Shown: positions 24,998 through 34,979, numbered from the stretch's first letter. The stretch: 64,000 bases of DNA from UBA11612 sp964475755 (GCA_964475755.1 CAYYXR010000007.1:1-64000), one strand, 5' to 3'. Notes: generated by a model not told the origin, from the sequence alone. Numbers and translations: made by a program.

Positions 24998-26275
24998 ATG
25001 CCCGAAGTCCTGACTCCTGAAACACTAGATCTGAAGAAAATCCTGCGTCCAGGAGACAACGTTATATGGGGTCAAGCGTGCGGCGAACCTCAAACACTTA
25101 CCGAGGCGTTGAGAGACCAGCGTGCTGACGTCGGGCCGGTGACGATTTACCTGGGCGCAAGCTTCACCAAGACCTTTTCCCCTGAACATACCGATCACAT
25201 CAAAATGGTCGCATTTGGCGCTATGGGCGCGACGCGCCGTTTGACCAAGGGCGGGGCATTGCAGCTCATCCCCTGTCATATCGGTTTGGTTGGTTCATAT
25301 ATCGATCAAGGAATCGTTCCTTGCGACGTCGCGTTCCTACAAGTGCCGCCGCCCGACGAAGACGGCACCTACAGCTTTGGGCTAATCGCCGACTACACCC
25401 GCTCGATCGTAAACCGGGCACGGACGGTGGTCATTGAAGTCAACGACCAAGTTCCGCAAACGGACTGTCCCGACCGACTGAGGCCCGACGAAGTCGACTA
25501 CATCATTCACACCTCCCGCGCGCCGGCGGAACTGCCGTCTCCGCCTATTACCGACACTGACCGTGCCATCGCGAAATATACGGCCGAATATATTGAAGAC
25601 GGTTCCGTGCTGCAGATCGGTATCGGCGGCGTTCCGGATGCGGTGATGGCCTTGTGCGTCGATCGCAAGGACCTCGGTGTGCACACGGGAAGCATTGGCG
25701 ATGGACTGATCGAACTGATCGAGAAAGGCGTGGTCACAAACGCGCGCAAACCCATCGACCAAGGTGTGACCATCGTCGGTGGTTTGATGGGAACACAAAG
25801 GCTTTACAAGTACGCCCACAAGAATCCTGCTATTTCCATGCGGCCTTCTTCGTATACCCACTCAGGTGAAGTCCTGACGAAACTTAAAAAACTGGTGACA
25901 ATCAATAGTGCCGTGGAAGTGGACCTAAGTGGCCAAGTTAATGCCGAGCAAGTCGGGGATGCTTACGTAGGTGGTGTTGGTGGCCAACCGGAATATGTGC
26001 GTGCCGGCCATCGCTCTGAGGGCGGACATTCCATCATGGCGTTGTCGGCAACAGCCAAAGGTGGCGAATCGTCGCGAATCGTATCGCGCTTGACCTCTCC
26101 GGTTGTAACCTCTCCGCGCATCGATGTTGACGTTGTCGTAACGGAATTTGGCGCAGCCGAGTTGCGGGGACAAACATTTGCAGAACGGGCGCGGCGTCTG
26201 ATCGCAATCGCAGATCCCAAGTTTCGTGAAGATCTGGAGAAAGACGCTCAGATTATCTATCAGCGCGGCTATTGA
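24998..26275 (+). CDS. Acetyl-CoA hydrolase/transferase family CoA transferase (RipA/4-hydroxybutyrate CoA-transferase-like)
   Basis: 425 aa from ATG 24998, preceded by CAGAGG. Family features are DNVIWGQACGEPQTL, GIVPCDVAFLQVPPPDEDG, VLQIGIGGVPDAVM, NSAVEVDLSGQVNAEQVG, GVGGQPEYVRAG and VTEFGAAELRG, all typical of the cat1/4-hydroxybutyrate CoA-transferase family. The Glu normally found in the HTE motif of that family is Gly231 here (VHTGSIGDG), so the catalytic residue must lie elsewhere. Glu63 in SPEHTDH is a candidate by analogy with what I recall of Yersinia RipA. With the nearby CitE-like lyase and MaoC hydratase it suggests itaconate or a similar dicarboxylate being activated, but the substrate is inferred only. 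Confidence 0.82.
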   Translation: MPEVLTPETLDLKKILRPGDNVIWGQACGEPQTLTEALRDQRADVGPVTIYLGASFTKTFSPEHTDHIKMVAFGAMGATRRLTKGGALQLIPCHIGLVGSYIDQGIVPCDVAFLQVPPPDEDGTYSFGLIADYTRSIVNRARTVVIEVNDQVPQTDCPDRLRPDEVDYIIHTSRAPAELPSPPITDTDRAIAKYTAEYIEDGSVLQIGIGGVPDAVMALCVDRKDLGVHTGSIGDGLIELIEKGVVTNARKPIDQGVTIVGGLMGTQRLYKYAHKNPAISMRPSSYTHSGEVLTKLKKLVTINSAVEVDLSGQVNAEQVGDAYVGGVGGQPEYVRAGHRSEGGHSIMALSATAKGGESSRIVSRLTSPVVTSPRIDVDVVVTEFGAAELRGQTFAERARRLIAIADPKFREDLEKDAQIIYQRGY

Positions 26276-26334
26276 TAGACATGCCGCCGCATAAGTATTA
26301 AGCCTGGAAGGAATAAAAACGAGGAGTTAGGGAC

Positions 26335-27051
26335 GTGGCAAACAAAGTATATTCAGACGCGAAGTCCGCCCTGGCCGGCCTCCTGCATGACGATATGACG
26401 ATAATGGCGGGCGGCTTCGGACTTTGTGGCATTCCCGAAATTTTGATTCACGCAATCAGGGATTCCGGCGTCAAAGGTTTGACGATTATTTCGAACAACT
26501 GCGGTATCGACGATGTAGGGCTCGGCGTGTTGCTGACAACGCGGCAGATTAAGAAAATGATCAGCTCTTATGTCGGCGAAAACGCGACATTCGCCAAGCA
26601 GTATCTGGCCGGTGAACTGGAAATCGAATTCAACCCTCAAGGCACACTTGCCGAGCGTTGCCGCGCCGGCGGTGCAGGGATTCCTGCATTTTACACGCCA
26701 ACGGGCTACGGCACTTTGGTGGCCGAAGGCAAGGAGACCCGGCAATTCAATGGCAAGCACTACGTTATGGAAACCGGCCTCGTTGCCGACCTTTCCATCG
26801 TCCATGCGTGGAAGGGTGATCATGAAGGCAATCTCATCTACCGCATGTCGGCTAGAAACCTGAATCCACCAATGGCGACCGCGGGAAAAGTGACCGTTGC
26901 TCAGGTTGAGCACCTCGTTGAGACCGGTGAACTCAATCCGGATCACATCATGACCCCGGGTATTTTTGTTGATCGCCTCATCCAGGTAGACAACGTTACA
27001 AAGCACATCGAAAAACGCACAACGCGCCCCAAACCGGCAGCGGCTGAGTAG
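26335..27051 (+). CDS. scoA: 3-oxoacid CoA-transferase subunit A
   Basis: 238 aa with GTG start at 26335 behind GAGGAG. The N-terminal MIMAGGFGLCGIPEILI and TIISNNCGIDDVGLGVLL are the glycine-rich CoA-binding signatures of SCOT/AtoD alpha subunits. Residues ~100-130 (TLAERCRAGGAGIPAFYTPTG) are diagnostic. With ScoB it moves CoA from succinyl-CoA to acetoacetate. It lies 59 nt after the RipA-like gene and 12 nt before scoB, so the three are probably one operon. The acetoacetate could come from the BKACE enzyme encoded at 29171-30106. Confidence 0.93.
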   Translation: MANKVYSDAKSALAGLLHDDMTIMAGGFGLCGIPEILIHAIRDSGVKGLTIISNNCGIDDVGLGVLLTTRQIKKMISSYVGENATFAKQYLAGELEIEFNPQGTLAERCRAGGAGIPAFYTPTGYGTLVAEGKETRQFNGKHYVMETGLVADLSIVHAWKGDHEGNLIYRMSARNLNPPMATAGKVTVAQVEHLVETGELNPDHIMTPGIFVDRLIQVDNVTKHIEKRTTRPKPAAAE

Positions 27052-27063
27052 GAGGCACATCTT

Positions 27064-27723
<660 letters not shown>

Positions 27724-27728
27724 ATGAA

Positions 27729-27758
27729 AAAAGGGCGCGGTCAAAACCGCGCCCTTTT
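27729..27758. terminator. Strong bidirectional rho-independent terminator
   Basis: A 13-nt arm (27729-27741) pairs perfectly with 27746-27758 around a CAAA loop. A-runs and T-runs flank the GC-rich stem, so it works on either strand. It serves scoB on the plus strand and the CitE-like gene (ending at 27781) on the minus strand. Confidence 0.93.
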
Positions 27759-27780
27759 AATATCTAACTCAAGTTTCCAA

Positions 27781-28665
27781 CTATGATTTGAATGCTTCAA
27801 AAAGCGACATAATGTAGCGAGCTTGCTTGAGGTGTGGCAGGTCGAGCATGACACCGTCTAATGAAGCGACCCCTTCATTTTCATTGGCAAAGGCGTCAAG
27901 CACACGCTGAGCATGAGTAACTTCTTCGTCGCTGGGCTTGAACCCTTCGTGAATGATCGGCACCTGGGCCGGATGAATAGCAACTTTTCCGGTCCATCCT
28001 TCGCGGCGGATCATCTTGCACCACTTCAGAAGACCTTCGCTGTCCTTGAACTCGGTGAAAGCTGTATCGATGGCTTGTACACCGGCGGCCTTCGCGCCTA
28101 ACAAGCTAAGGGACATTGCCATCCGGTACGTGTATTCATAAGTACCATCAGGGTGGCGATTGCCCGCCGCACCCACCTCCGCTGCCAAATCCCATGGCCC
28201 CCAGCACATTCCGACAAGGCGGGGGAGCTTGGCCTTGGCGTATTCGCCGAGCGTCAGCACGCCTTGCGCTGATTCACCCGTCAACGCGACGATTTTCGTC
28301 GAACCCGGCTCAACGCCGTGTTCAATTTCAAGCACATCGAGATATTTGGAAATCAAATCCACATCCTGCGGTCCTGACGCTTTTGGAAACATGATGCCGT
28401 CGGGTGCTGCGGACATGATGCCCGCCAAATCCCGCAGTGGCGCATCAGATTCCAGCGGATTGATGCGTACATAAAACTTAACCTTGCGGTCTTTTTGCGG
28501 ACGGGCACTCATGAACTCGTTGACCATCTCGCGGCCAATCTGTTTGCGTGGTGCCGCGACGGCATCTTCCAAATCGAATATCAGCGCGTCGGATTCTACG
28601 CTGTCCGCCTTGGAGAGCTTTTTCTCACTATCGGCGGGAATAAAGAGCATGGAACGGAGTAGCAT
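27781..28665 (-). CDS. HpcH/HpaI-CitE family CoA-ester lyase
   Basis: 294 aa. The CitE/Mcl fold signatures are present: MLFIPADSEKKLSKA, DALIFDLEDAV (metal-binding), YVRINPLES with the CoA-binding Arg, ALTGESAQGVL with the catalytic Glu, and GVQAIDTAFTEFKD. Members cleave malyl-, beta-methylmalyl- or citramalyl-CoA to acetyl-CoA plus an oxoacid. Which one cannot be read from the sequence; the RipC/citramalyl-CoA lyase role is attractive given the RipA-like transferase and MaoC neighbours. Start ATG 28665 lies 7 nt after the MaoC stop, so the two are co-transcribed. Confidence 0.88.
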   Translation of the reverse strand: MLLRSMLFIPADSEKKLSKADSVESDALIFDLEDAVAAPRKQIGREMVNEFMSARPQKDRKVKFYVRINPLESDAPLRDLAGIMSAAPDGIMFPKASGPQDVDLISKYLDVLEIEHGVEPGSTKIVALTGESAQGVLTLGEYAKAKLPRLVGMCWGPWDLAAEVGAAGNRHPDGTYEYTYRMAMSLSLLGAKAAGVQAIDTAFTEFKDSEGLLKWCKMIRREGWTGKVAIHPAQVPIIHEGFKPSDEEVTHAQRVLDAFANENEGVASLDGVMLDLPHLKQARYIMSLFEAFKS

Positions 28666-28672
28666 GTTGACC

Positions 28673-29128
28673 CTACTTAGGTTTACGAAGTTGAAGTGAT
28701 GAACGTTTGCAGTGCGCAACAAGCTCATCTTTTTGGTTGTACGCGCGGTGCATGAAAATCACGATGCCATTGTCAGGACGTGATTTACTCTCGCGAACCT
28801 CCAGGACCTCGGTTTCGCATCGGATGGTGTCTCCGTGGAATAGAGGCTTAGGAAAACGCACTTCATCCCAGCCAAGGTTTGCAACCGCTGTCCCAAAGGT
28901 TGTCTCATTGACGGTGATGCCGACCAACAGGCCAAGGGTGAAACAGCTATTGACGATGCGCTGGCCGAATTCGGTATTGTTTTTGCAATACTCTTCATCC
29001 AGATGAAGCAATGCCGGATTATGCGTGATCGCAGAAAACCATACGTTGTCAGCCTCCGTTATAGTTCTGCGCCGTGGATGCTTGAAGAGCTGCCCGACCT
29101 TGAATTCTTCGAAATACAATCCTGACAA
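28673..29128 (-). CDS. MaoC-family single-hotdog hydratase
   Basis: 151 aa, one hotdog domain. Residues ~18-45 (HPRRRTITEADNVWFSAITHNP, with Asp and His of the hydratase 2 motif) and LGWDEVRFPKPLFHGDTIRCETEV match MaoC dehydratases. TTG start 29128 has a good GGGAGA site. It hydrates or dehydrates a CoA thioester. Upstream of a CitE-like lyase it would make the hydroxyacyl-CoA that the lyase splits. Itaconyl-CoA hydratases, as I remember them, are longer double-hotdog proteins, so mesaconyl- or methylcrotonyl-type substrates remain possible. Confidence 0.88.
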   Translation of the reverse strand: MSGLYFEEFKVGQLFKHPRRRTITEADNVWFSAITHNPALLHLDEEYCKNNTEFGQRIVNSCFTLGLLVGITVNETTFGTAVANLGWDEVRFPKPLFHGDTIRCETEVLEVRESKSRPDNGIVIFMHRAYNQKDELVAHCKRSSLQLRKPK

Positions 29129-29170
29129 AGGTGTTCTCCCTATCTTGCGATTTATTGTGATGATGTATTG

Positions 29171-30106
29171 TTAAAATGCGACCTGATCGCCGCCCTTAAG
29201 ATCGAGCATTTCACGTGCTTCTTTTGGCGATGCCACATCCAACGACAAGTCTTCCATGATGCGCCGGATCTTTGTGACCTGTGCCGCATTGGATTCCGCC
29301 AACTTACCTTTGCCGAGGTATAGACTGTCTTCCAGTCCGACACGCACGTTTCCACCCAACAAGGCACTCTGAGTGACAAAAGACATTTGATGACGTCCGG
29401 CGGCAAGAACGGACAGGTAATAATCCTCGCCAAAAAGCTTGTCCGCAATCAGACGCATGTGTGCCAAGTTCTCAAGATCTGGCCCAATGCCGCCAAGAAT
29501 GCCGAATATGCACTGGATGAGAAACGGCGGCTTTACCAATCCGCGATCAACGAAGTGCGCGAGATTGTATAAGTGGCCTACGTCATAGCACTCGAATTCA
29601 AACTTGGTTCCGCACCCTTGGCCGAGATCGACCATGATGTGCTCGATCTGCGCAAAGGTATTGCTAAGAATAAAGTCCTTCGTGCTTTCCAGATACTTCG
29701 GCTCCCAATCGAATTTGAATTTATCGAATTTCGATACAGCACCGGAGATGTTGAAATTCAACGAGCCCATATTGAGCGACGCTACTTCCGGCTTAGCCGT
29801 CACGGCGGCTTCAAGGCGCTGCTCCATGGACATCCCAAGACCTGCGCCTGTGGAGATATTGATGACGGCATCCGTGTTTTGTTTGATGCGCGGTAGAAAC
29901 TGCATAAAGATTTTCGCACTTGGCGTCGGTTGGCCTGTCTCCGGGTCGCGCGCATGAAGGTGGATAATAGATGCGCCCGCTTCGGCAGCACCTATGGACG
30001 CTTCGGCGATTTCATTGGGCGTAATGGGCAGATGCGGCGACATCGTCGGGGTGTGAATGGATCCCGTGACCGCACAGGTAATAATGACTTTTTTGGCTTT
30101 TCGCAT
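29171..30106 (-). CDS. BKACE-family beta-keto acid cleavage enzyme (DUF849)
   Basis: 311 aa. TIM-barrel enzyme with zinc-binding IIHLHARDPETG (His-x-His), VINISTGAG, and the C-terminal GNVRVGLEDSLYLGKG, all typical of the 3-keto-5-aminohexanoate cleavage enzyme family. These condense a beta-keto acid with acetyl-CoA and release acetoacetate plus a new CoA ester. The substrate (for example 3-keto-5-aminohexanoate or dehydrocarnitine) is not determinable by eye, and no carnitine dehydrogenase or lysine-fermentation genes are nearby. Release of acetoacetate fits the adjacent scoAB. It is first of three minus-strand genes; the gap to maoC is 42 nt. Confidence 0.9.
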   Translation of the reverse strand: MRKAKKVIITCAVTGSIHTPTMSPHLPITPNEIAEASIGAAEAGASIIHLHARDPETGQPTPSAKIFMQFLPRIKQNTDAVINISTGAGLGMSMEQRLEAAVTAKPEVASLNMGSLNFNISGAVSKFDKFKFDWEPKYLESTKDFILSNTFAQIEHIMVDLGQGCGTKFEFECYDVGHLYNLAHFVDRGLVKPPFLIQCIFGILGGIGPDLENLAHMRLIADKLFGEDYYLSVLAAGRHQMSFVTQSALLGGNVRVGLEDSLYLGKGKLAESNAAQVTKIRRIMEDLSLDVASPKEAREMLDLKGGDQVAF

Positions 30107-30389
30107 GGCTTATGGCCCTCCCCGACGGCACGTCATGATACTCGCGGCCCACTCGTCCTATGCCAAATAACCCTATAGTTTCAATAAGTTGAATGACTAA
30201 GGGCGCATGCATAAAATCATGTGTTGCCGCGAACCATTAGGTACCCGCCGCTGTTTGCCGAGTCGACTCATTTCTGGAAACAGAGCGCAGCTGAATTTGC
30301 TGGCCCCAAAAGCGTTTCAGCTCCTGGTGGATACTTAGGGGATCGGAGGGTATGACTGGCCATATCAGGTTTTATTGAGAGACGGGTCG

Positions 30390-30953
30390 ATGCGCGGTTA
30401 CTTTGGAATTGGCGTTGAAGGCATCAATAAGCCATTCAATGTCGGCAACTTATTTCGCTCAGCCCATGCATTTGGCGCGAGTTTCGTATTCACAGTCGCA
30501 GCGACTTACAAACGGGCCGAAGGCGGGCAAACGGATACATCGGACGCACTGGCAAATATGCCGTTCTACGATTTTCCCGATTTAAAAGAGTTCTCGTTAC
30601 CCAAAGGATGCAGTTTGGTCGGCGTGGAATTGCTTGATGATGCTGTAGAGCTTCCAAGTTTTAGTCACCCTAAATGCGCTGCTTATATTCTTGGCCCGGA
30701 AAAGGACTCTTTGTCCCCGGAAATGACAGCAAGATGCGATCACATTATCCGCATACCTACGCGCTTTTGCCTCAACGTCGGTATTGCGGGTGTTGTCGTG
30801 ATGTACGACCGTCTGGTCTCAACCCAGCGCTTTCCGTCTCGTCCCGTCATGCCCGGCGGTCCTCCGATTGAAGGCCTACAGCGATTTCGCGTGCCACCGC
30901 CTCTAGCTGAAGTTGCTATTGCCGAAAAGGACGGGCGCAGAGAGGAAGGATAA
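30390..30953 (+). CDS. TrmH/SpoU-family RNA methyltransferase
   Basis: About 187 aa from ATG 30390 (TTG 30375 also in frame). SPOUT motifs are motif 1 NKPFNVGNLFRSAHAFGA, motif 2 AAYILGPEKDSLSPEM and motif 3 IRIPTRFCLNVGIAGVVVMYDR. It methylates a ribose 2'-O in tRNA or rRNA; the exact position is unknown. The stand-alone catalytic domain lacks the N-terminal L30e-like extension of TrmH-group rRNA enzymes. Divergent from the BKACE gene. Confidence 0.9.
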   Translation: MRGYFGIGVEGINKPFNVGNLFRSAHAFGASFVFTVAATYKRAEGGQTDTSDALANMPFYDFPDLKEFSLPKGCSLVGVELLDDAVELPSFSHPKCAAYILGPEKDSLSPEMTARCDHIIRIPTRFCLNVGIAGVVVMYDRLVSTQRFPSRPVMPGGPPIEGLQRFRVPPPLAEVAIAEKDGRREEG

Positions 30954-31035
30954 GGTCGGATACACGGCACGGATTCACACAATCGCCAAATTGTGCGTAT
31001 ATAAGGAAATTCTAAGGCAATTGGTCGGTGATCCA

Positions 31036-31554
31036 ATGCGAATCGTAAATTTAATGGTTTTAACAAGCGCACTTATAGCGATGCTTGTTACCTCGTCTGG
31101 TTATGCGCAAGATGTGACCGCCCTTGGGCGCCATGGCGATTGGATCGCCTATACGTATCAGGAAAACGGTCAGCCCATTTGCTACATGACCTCGGCGCCG
31201 ACAAAGTCCGAGGGTGACTATACACGTCGCGGGGACGTTCAAATGTTGATTACGCATCGTCCCGGCAGAGATGCATTCGATGTTATCAGTATAGTTGCCG
31301 GTTATGAGTATATGAGAGACGGCGAAGTTACGGTGTCCGTTGGCGGCGCAAATTTTGAGTTGTTTACAAATGGTGATCGCGCCTGGGCACGCGATTCGGA
31401 GGCTGACCAAGAAATGACTCAGGCGATGATCAAAGGCTATACGGCCACAGTAAGTGGGAGGTCCGCCCGCGGCACGCTTACAACTGACACTTTTTCTCTT
31501 GTCGGGTTTACTGCAGCCCACGACGCCATAGACAGCGCCTGTAACGCGTCCTAA
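31036..31554 (+). CDS. Secreted IalB-like protein
   Basis: 172 aa. Signal peptide MRIVNLMVLTSALIAMLVTSSGYAQ, cleavage after YAQ. The mature sequence (ALGRHGDWIAYTYQENGQPICYMTSAPTKS, VQMLITHRP, VSIVAGYEY, FELFTNGDRAWARD) resembles the invasion-associated locus B family common in Alphaproteobacteria, with two conserved cysteines. The family's role outside Bartonella is unclear. It follows the methyltransferase by 82 nt, and its end overlaps the convergent pabC by 4 nt. Confidence 0.75.
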   Translation: MRIVNLMVLTSALIAMLVTSSGYAQDVTALGRHGDWIAYTYQENGQPICYMTSAPTKSEGDYTRRGDVQMLITHRPGRDAFDVISIVAGYEYMRDGEVTVSVGGANFELFTNGDRAWARDSEADQEMTQAMIKGYTATVSGRSARGTLTTDTFSLVGFTAAHDAIDSACNAS

Positions 31555-32351
31555 AGGCGCGCTGCGAGAAGCTGGGTTATTAAACCTGGCTCGCCGTCAC
31601 CAACGGCCTTTCCGTCGACCGATAAAACCGGTCTTATGCCTAGCGCATTGGTGAGAAAAATCTCGCTCGCTTCCGATAGTTCGCCGCTTCCCAAAGATTT
31701 TTCCTCCGCGCGCGTCATTTTGATGACTTCTGCACGCATGATGCCAGGCAACGCACCGTCAGTTATTGGCGGCGTAAGAATGCCTCCGCCAACCAAAAGA
31801 AAAATATTTGCAACTGTGCTCTCGGCCAAACGGCCAGTGGTATTCAGCAACAAAGCATCGTCAGCACCGGCAGCGTGTGCCTCTTCCCGAGCTAATATGC
31901 TGTCCAGCGCATTTGTAGACTTTATTCCCGACAGGGGAGAGTGCTCATTTCTTCGCGTTTTCTTGGAAATAACGACGTGAACCGGATCGGCTGAAAGTGC
32001 AGACATCGCGCCGGTCACGACGAGCGTAGGGCTTTGCGATTCAGGTATGGTGATGCCGCGTTCACTTGGACCCCGCGTGAGCGTAATTCGCGCAAAGCCG
32101 TCGGCATACTGATTAGCCTCGATAACAGCGTCTATAAAATCGCTGATCTGTTCATCTGTGTATGTAAGAGGAATATCGATAATAGTTGCGGCGCTACGCA
32201 AGCGGGAAATATGAGCAGCTAATCTGCGTGGGCCTCCTTTGCGTACGGCTATGGTTTCGTACAGCCCGTCGCCGAGCGTAAAACCCCGATCCATCGGTGT
32301 GATGGACGTTGCACCTCCATCTTTGAGTTCGCCGTTAACGACAACTTTCAT
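31551..32351 (-). CDS. pabC: Aminotransferase class IV, probable 4-amino-4-deoxychorismate lyase
   Basis: 266 aa. PLP fold-type IV: DRGFTLGDGLYETI at residues 21-34, catalytic Lys144 in SGIKSTNALD, AVANIF-like STVANIFLLVGG and IFLTNALGIRPV. Because it follows pabB with a 4-nt overlap it is most likely the lyase that splits aminodeoxychorismate to 4-aminobenzoate for folate. D-amino-acid or branched-chain aminotransferase activity is less likely. No pabA is adjacent. Confidence 0.82.
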   Translation of the reverse strand: MKVVVNGELKDGGATSITPMDRGFTLGDGLYETIAVRKGGPRRLAAHISRLRSAATIIDIPLTYTDEQISDFIDAVIEANQYADGFARITLTRGPSERGITIPESQSPTLVVTGAMSALSADPVHVVISKKTRRNEHSPLSGIKSTNALDSILAREEAHAAGADDALLLNTTGRLAESTVANIFLLVGGGILTPPITDGALPGIMRAEVIKMTRAEEKSLGSGELSEASEIFLTNALGIRPVLSVDGKAVGDGEPGLITQLLAARL

Positions 32352-33757
32352 GTGTCAAGGGTCCCCCGCAGCGCTGCGAGTAGAGGCCGAACTTTGATAA
32401 GACTTTCCTCGTACTCCTGAGAAGGATCAGATTCAGCCACGATGCCGCCCCCTGCTTGGGCTATCATTTTACGCCCGTTTACAAAAATTGTACGGATTGT
32501 GATCGATGAGTCCATTGCGCCGTCAAATCCCGCCCAGAACACTGTGCCGCAGTAGGGTCCACGCGCAGACCGCTCTTGTTCGTGGATAATTTCCATAGCT
32601 CTGATTTTAGGCGCGCCCGTAATTGATCCGCCCGGAAAGGCAGCTCGCAATAAATCTATGAGTGTGCATTCGCTTCTAAGCTTGCCCGTAACCACCGATA
32701 CCAAGTGATGGACCGAAGGGAACGACTCCAAACCACACAGTACTGGAACCTCAACGGACCCGGGGATGCAAACTCGAGAAATGTCGTTTCGCAACAGGTC
32801 AACAATCATCAGGTTCTCTGCATTGTCCTTGGCGCTGTCTACAAGCTCGTCGGACAACATTATATCCTCTTCGGGACTGACTCCGCGTCTTCGCGTTCCC
32901 TTTATCGGACGTGTCTCAATATTTCCTGAGGACGTAACCTTTAAGAATCGTTCTGGAGACGCCGATAAGATGTGAAAATCACTACCGAAATTCATATAGG
33001 CAGAGAATGGTGCCGGTGATTCAGAGCACAATGAACGGTATATTCCGAACGGACAGGCCGCTTTTGGCAATTCTGCTGAAAATCGTTGTGAGAAATTCGC
33101 CTGATAAATATCTCCCGAGTAAATTGCTTCTTTGATCTCGAACACAGATTGTTCGTAATCTTTCGATGTGGATTCAGCGTGCCAATTTGATTGCCCCGGA
33201 GCTTTCTGTTGAGACTCAGCTTCCCCATTCATGAGTTCCAGTAACGTTTTCGCCCTTTCTTGCGCGCGCTCCAATCTTTTTTCATGTTGATTTTCCGGCA
33301 AACCGCTGGAAATGACCCACGCTTTCTCGGCCCTCAAATCAAACGCAACAATAGAGTCGTATAACCCTACGACCATGTCCCAGGGGAAAGACGCTACCTT
33401 GGGTTTCGGTAGCTTCTCAAGTACTCCGCCAAGCTCGTAAGCCAGGAATCCAATCGCTCCGCCAATAAATGGTGGCAAGCTGTCATCAGGCGGAGAATCT
33501 AAGGTGTATTTTCGAATCTCCTCTCTGAGAGCTTCGAACGGATCAAGGCCTGTGGGTTTATCATTGACAGACACCGCCCATGGATACGGCGTGCAGCGAA
33601 TTGTGCGGAATGGTCGTACCGCAATATAGGAATATCGACCGGTATGACCGCGCAAACTGCTATCCAGAAGCACTGCCATCTCTTCCGAGGCCAGCGGCGT
33701 AAATGCGGCTACAGGATCGCGAAACGGAATGGGAATGATAAACGGGGTGACGGTCAA
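32348..33757 (-). CDS. pabB: Aminodeoxychorismate synthase component I
   Basis: 469 aa. Chorismate-binding domain: SPERFLKVTSSGNIETRPIKGTRRRG, where the Lys of PIKGT is the PabB-type nucleophile, AENLMIVDLLRNDISRVC, and AFPGGSITGAPKIRAMEII. It converts chorismate and ammonia or glutamine nitrogen to 4-amino-4-deoxychorismate. TTG start at 33757. The next Met is at residue 27, which would shorten the usual N-terminal domain. It follows the hydroxyacid dehydrogenase gene by 12 nt and overlaps pabC by 4 nt. Confidence 0.9.
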   Translation of the reverse strand: MTVTPFIIPIPFRDPVAAFTPLASEEMAVLLDSSLRGHTGRYSYIAVRPFRTIRCTPYPWAVSVNDKPTGLDPFEALREEIRKYTLDSPPDDSLPPFIGGAIGFLAYELGGVLEKLPKPKVASFPWDMVVGLYDSIVAFDLRAEKAWVISSGLPENQHEKRLERAQERAKTLLELMNGEAESQQKAPGQSNWHAESTSKDYEQSVFEIKEAIYSGDIYQANFSQRFSAELPKAACPFGIYRSLCSESPAPFSAYMNFGSDFHILSASPERFLKVTSSGNIETRPIKGTRRRGVSPEEDIMLSDELVDSAKDNAENLMIVDLLRNDISRVCIPGSVEVPVLCGLESFPSVHHLVSVVTGKLRSECTLIDLLRAAFPGGSITGAPKIRAMEIIHEQERSARGPYCGTVFWAGFDGAMDSSITIRTIFVNGRKMIAQAGGGIVAESDPSQEYEESLIKVRPLLAALRGTLDT

Positions 33758-33769
33758 AGAATTGCCGCC

Positions 33770-34756
33770 CTAGTTCTGTGTAGGCAGCACTCGATCGGGT
33801 GGCTGATGGCCGTCACAGAACGCCCTTATATTGATAATAACTTTCTCGCCCATGCTGATCCGCCCTTCGATGGTCGCTGATCCCATGTGCGGAAGAAGTA
33901 TGACGTTTTTCAACGACAGAAATTCTGAATTCACTGCTGGTTCATGCTCAAAAACATCTAATCCAGCACCAGCGAGATTTCCTTCCTTCAGAAGTTTGAT
34001 GAGGGCGTCTTCGTCCACAATTTCACCTCGTGCCAGATTCACCAAATATGCGGTTGGTTTCATCAATTTGAGGCGACGCTCTGATAGTAGATGGAAAGTA
34101 GCCGGAGTGTGTGGACAATGCACCGATATCACATCCATCCGTGCAAGCATTTGATCCAGGCTTTCCCAGTAGGTGGCTTCGACTTCGGCTTCAATCTCTG
34201 GGTGCAACCGTCGTCTATTGTGATAATGGATAGCCATACCAAAACCGCGTGCCCGCCTGGCAACCGCCGTTCCTATGCGGCCCATGCCGATAATGCCCAA
34301 TCGCTTGCCATAAAGCCGGTGGCCCAGCATGTGCGTGGGGCTCCATCCTTTGAATTGACCATCTCGAATCATCTGCGCGCCTTCAATCAAGCGGCGCGGC
34401 ACCGCCACCATCAAGGCCATAGTCATATCCGCCGTATCTTCCGTTAACACGTCGGGGGTGTTTGTAACTGTTATGCCGCGTGCTTGTGCCGCGGGCACGT
34501 CAATATGATCAACACCATTCCCAAAATTCGCGATGAGCTTTAGGCGGCTTCCTGCTTGTTCGATGACGTCCTTGTCTATGAGGTCGGTTAAATTGGGAAC
34601 CAGTACGTCGCAATCTGCCACGGCTTTGTTCAGCTCAGCTCGGCCGAACGGGTGGTCATCGACGTTCATATGAACATCGAATAACTCCATCATTCTCGTC
34701 TCAACCACATCCGGTAGCTTACGAGTGACTACGACTTTGGGCTTGTTTCGCGCCAT
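33770..34756 (-). CDS. D-isomer-specific 2-hydroxyacid dehydrogenase (glyoxylate reductase-like)
   Basis: 328 aa. NAD(P) motif GIIGMGRIGTAVA near residue 155, then the R-E-H catalytic triad in LVNLARGEIVDEDAL, AGLDVFEHEP and LLPHMGSAT. It is similar in layout to GyaR glyoxylate/hydroxypyruvate reductases. NADP preference is suggested by NRRRLHPE after the second beta strand. First gene of a minus-strand run with pabB and pabC, although there is no obvious pathway link. Divergent from the SH3 protein gene. Confidence 0.88.
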   Translation of the reverse strand: MARNKPKVVVTRKLPDVVETRMMELFDVHMNVDDHPFGRAELNKAVADCDVLVPNLTDLIDKDVIEQAGSRLKLIANFGNGVDHIDVPAAQARGITVTNTPDVLTEDTADMTMALMVAVPRRLIEGAQMIRDGQFKGWSPTHMLGHRLYGKRLGIIGMGRIGTAVARRARGFGMAIHYHNRRRLHPEIEAEVEATYWESLDQMLARMDVISVHCPHTPATFHLLSERRLKLMKPTAYLVNLARGEIVDEDALIKLLKEGNLAGAGLDVFEHEPAVNSEFLSLKNVILLPHMGSATIEGRISMGEKVIINIRAFCDGHQPPDRVLPTQN

Positions 34757-34979
34757 TTCTTTTGCGCCTGATTGTCTTGACCGCTCTTGGCAGCATTTCG
34801 GCGGTTGACGACAGCGTCCCCCAGACCCGGACTAGGCTCCCGTGATAGGCGTAGCAGCCGTTTCCTGCAATGTCCAGGCGGAGAGAAATGTTCAAATTGA
34901 ACAACCTGACTTGGGAGTGTGAACTGTATCCGATATCATTGAAACCGCGCGGGACCCAGCAAAATTAAGGCGTAGCGGT

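Noticed and set aside
29171..30106. Carnitine or lysine fermentation pathway from the BKACE gene
   Set aside because: The family includes several substrates, and no carnitine dehydrogenase, betainyl-CoA thioesterase, aminomutase or aminohexanoate enzymes are present.
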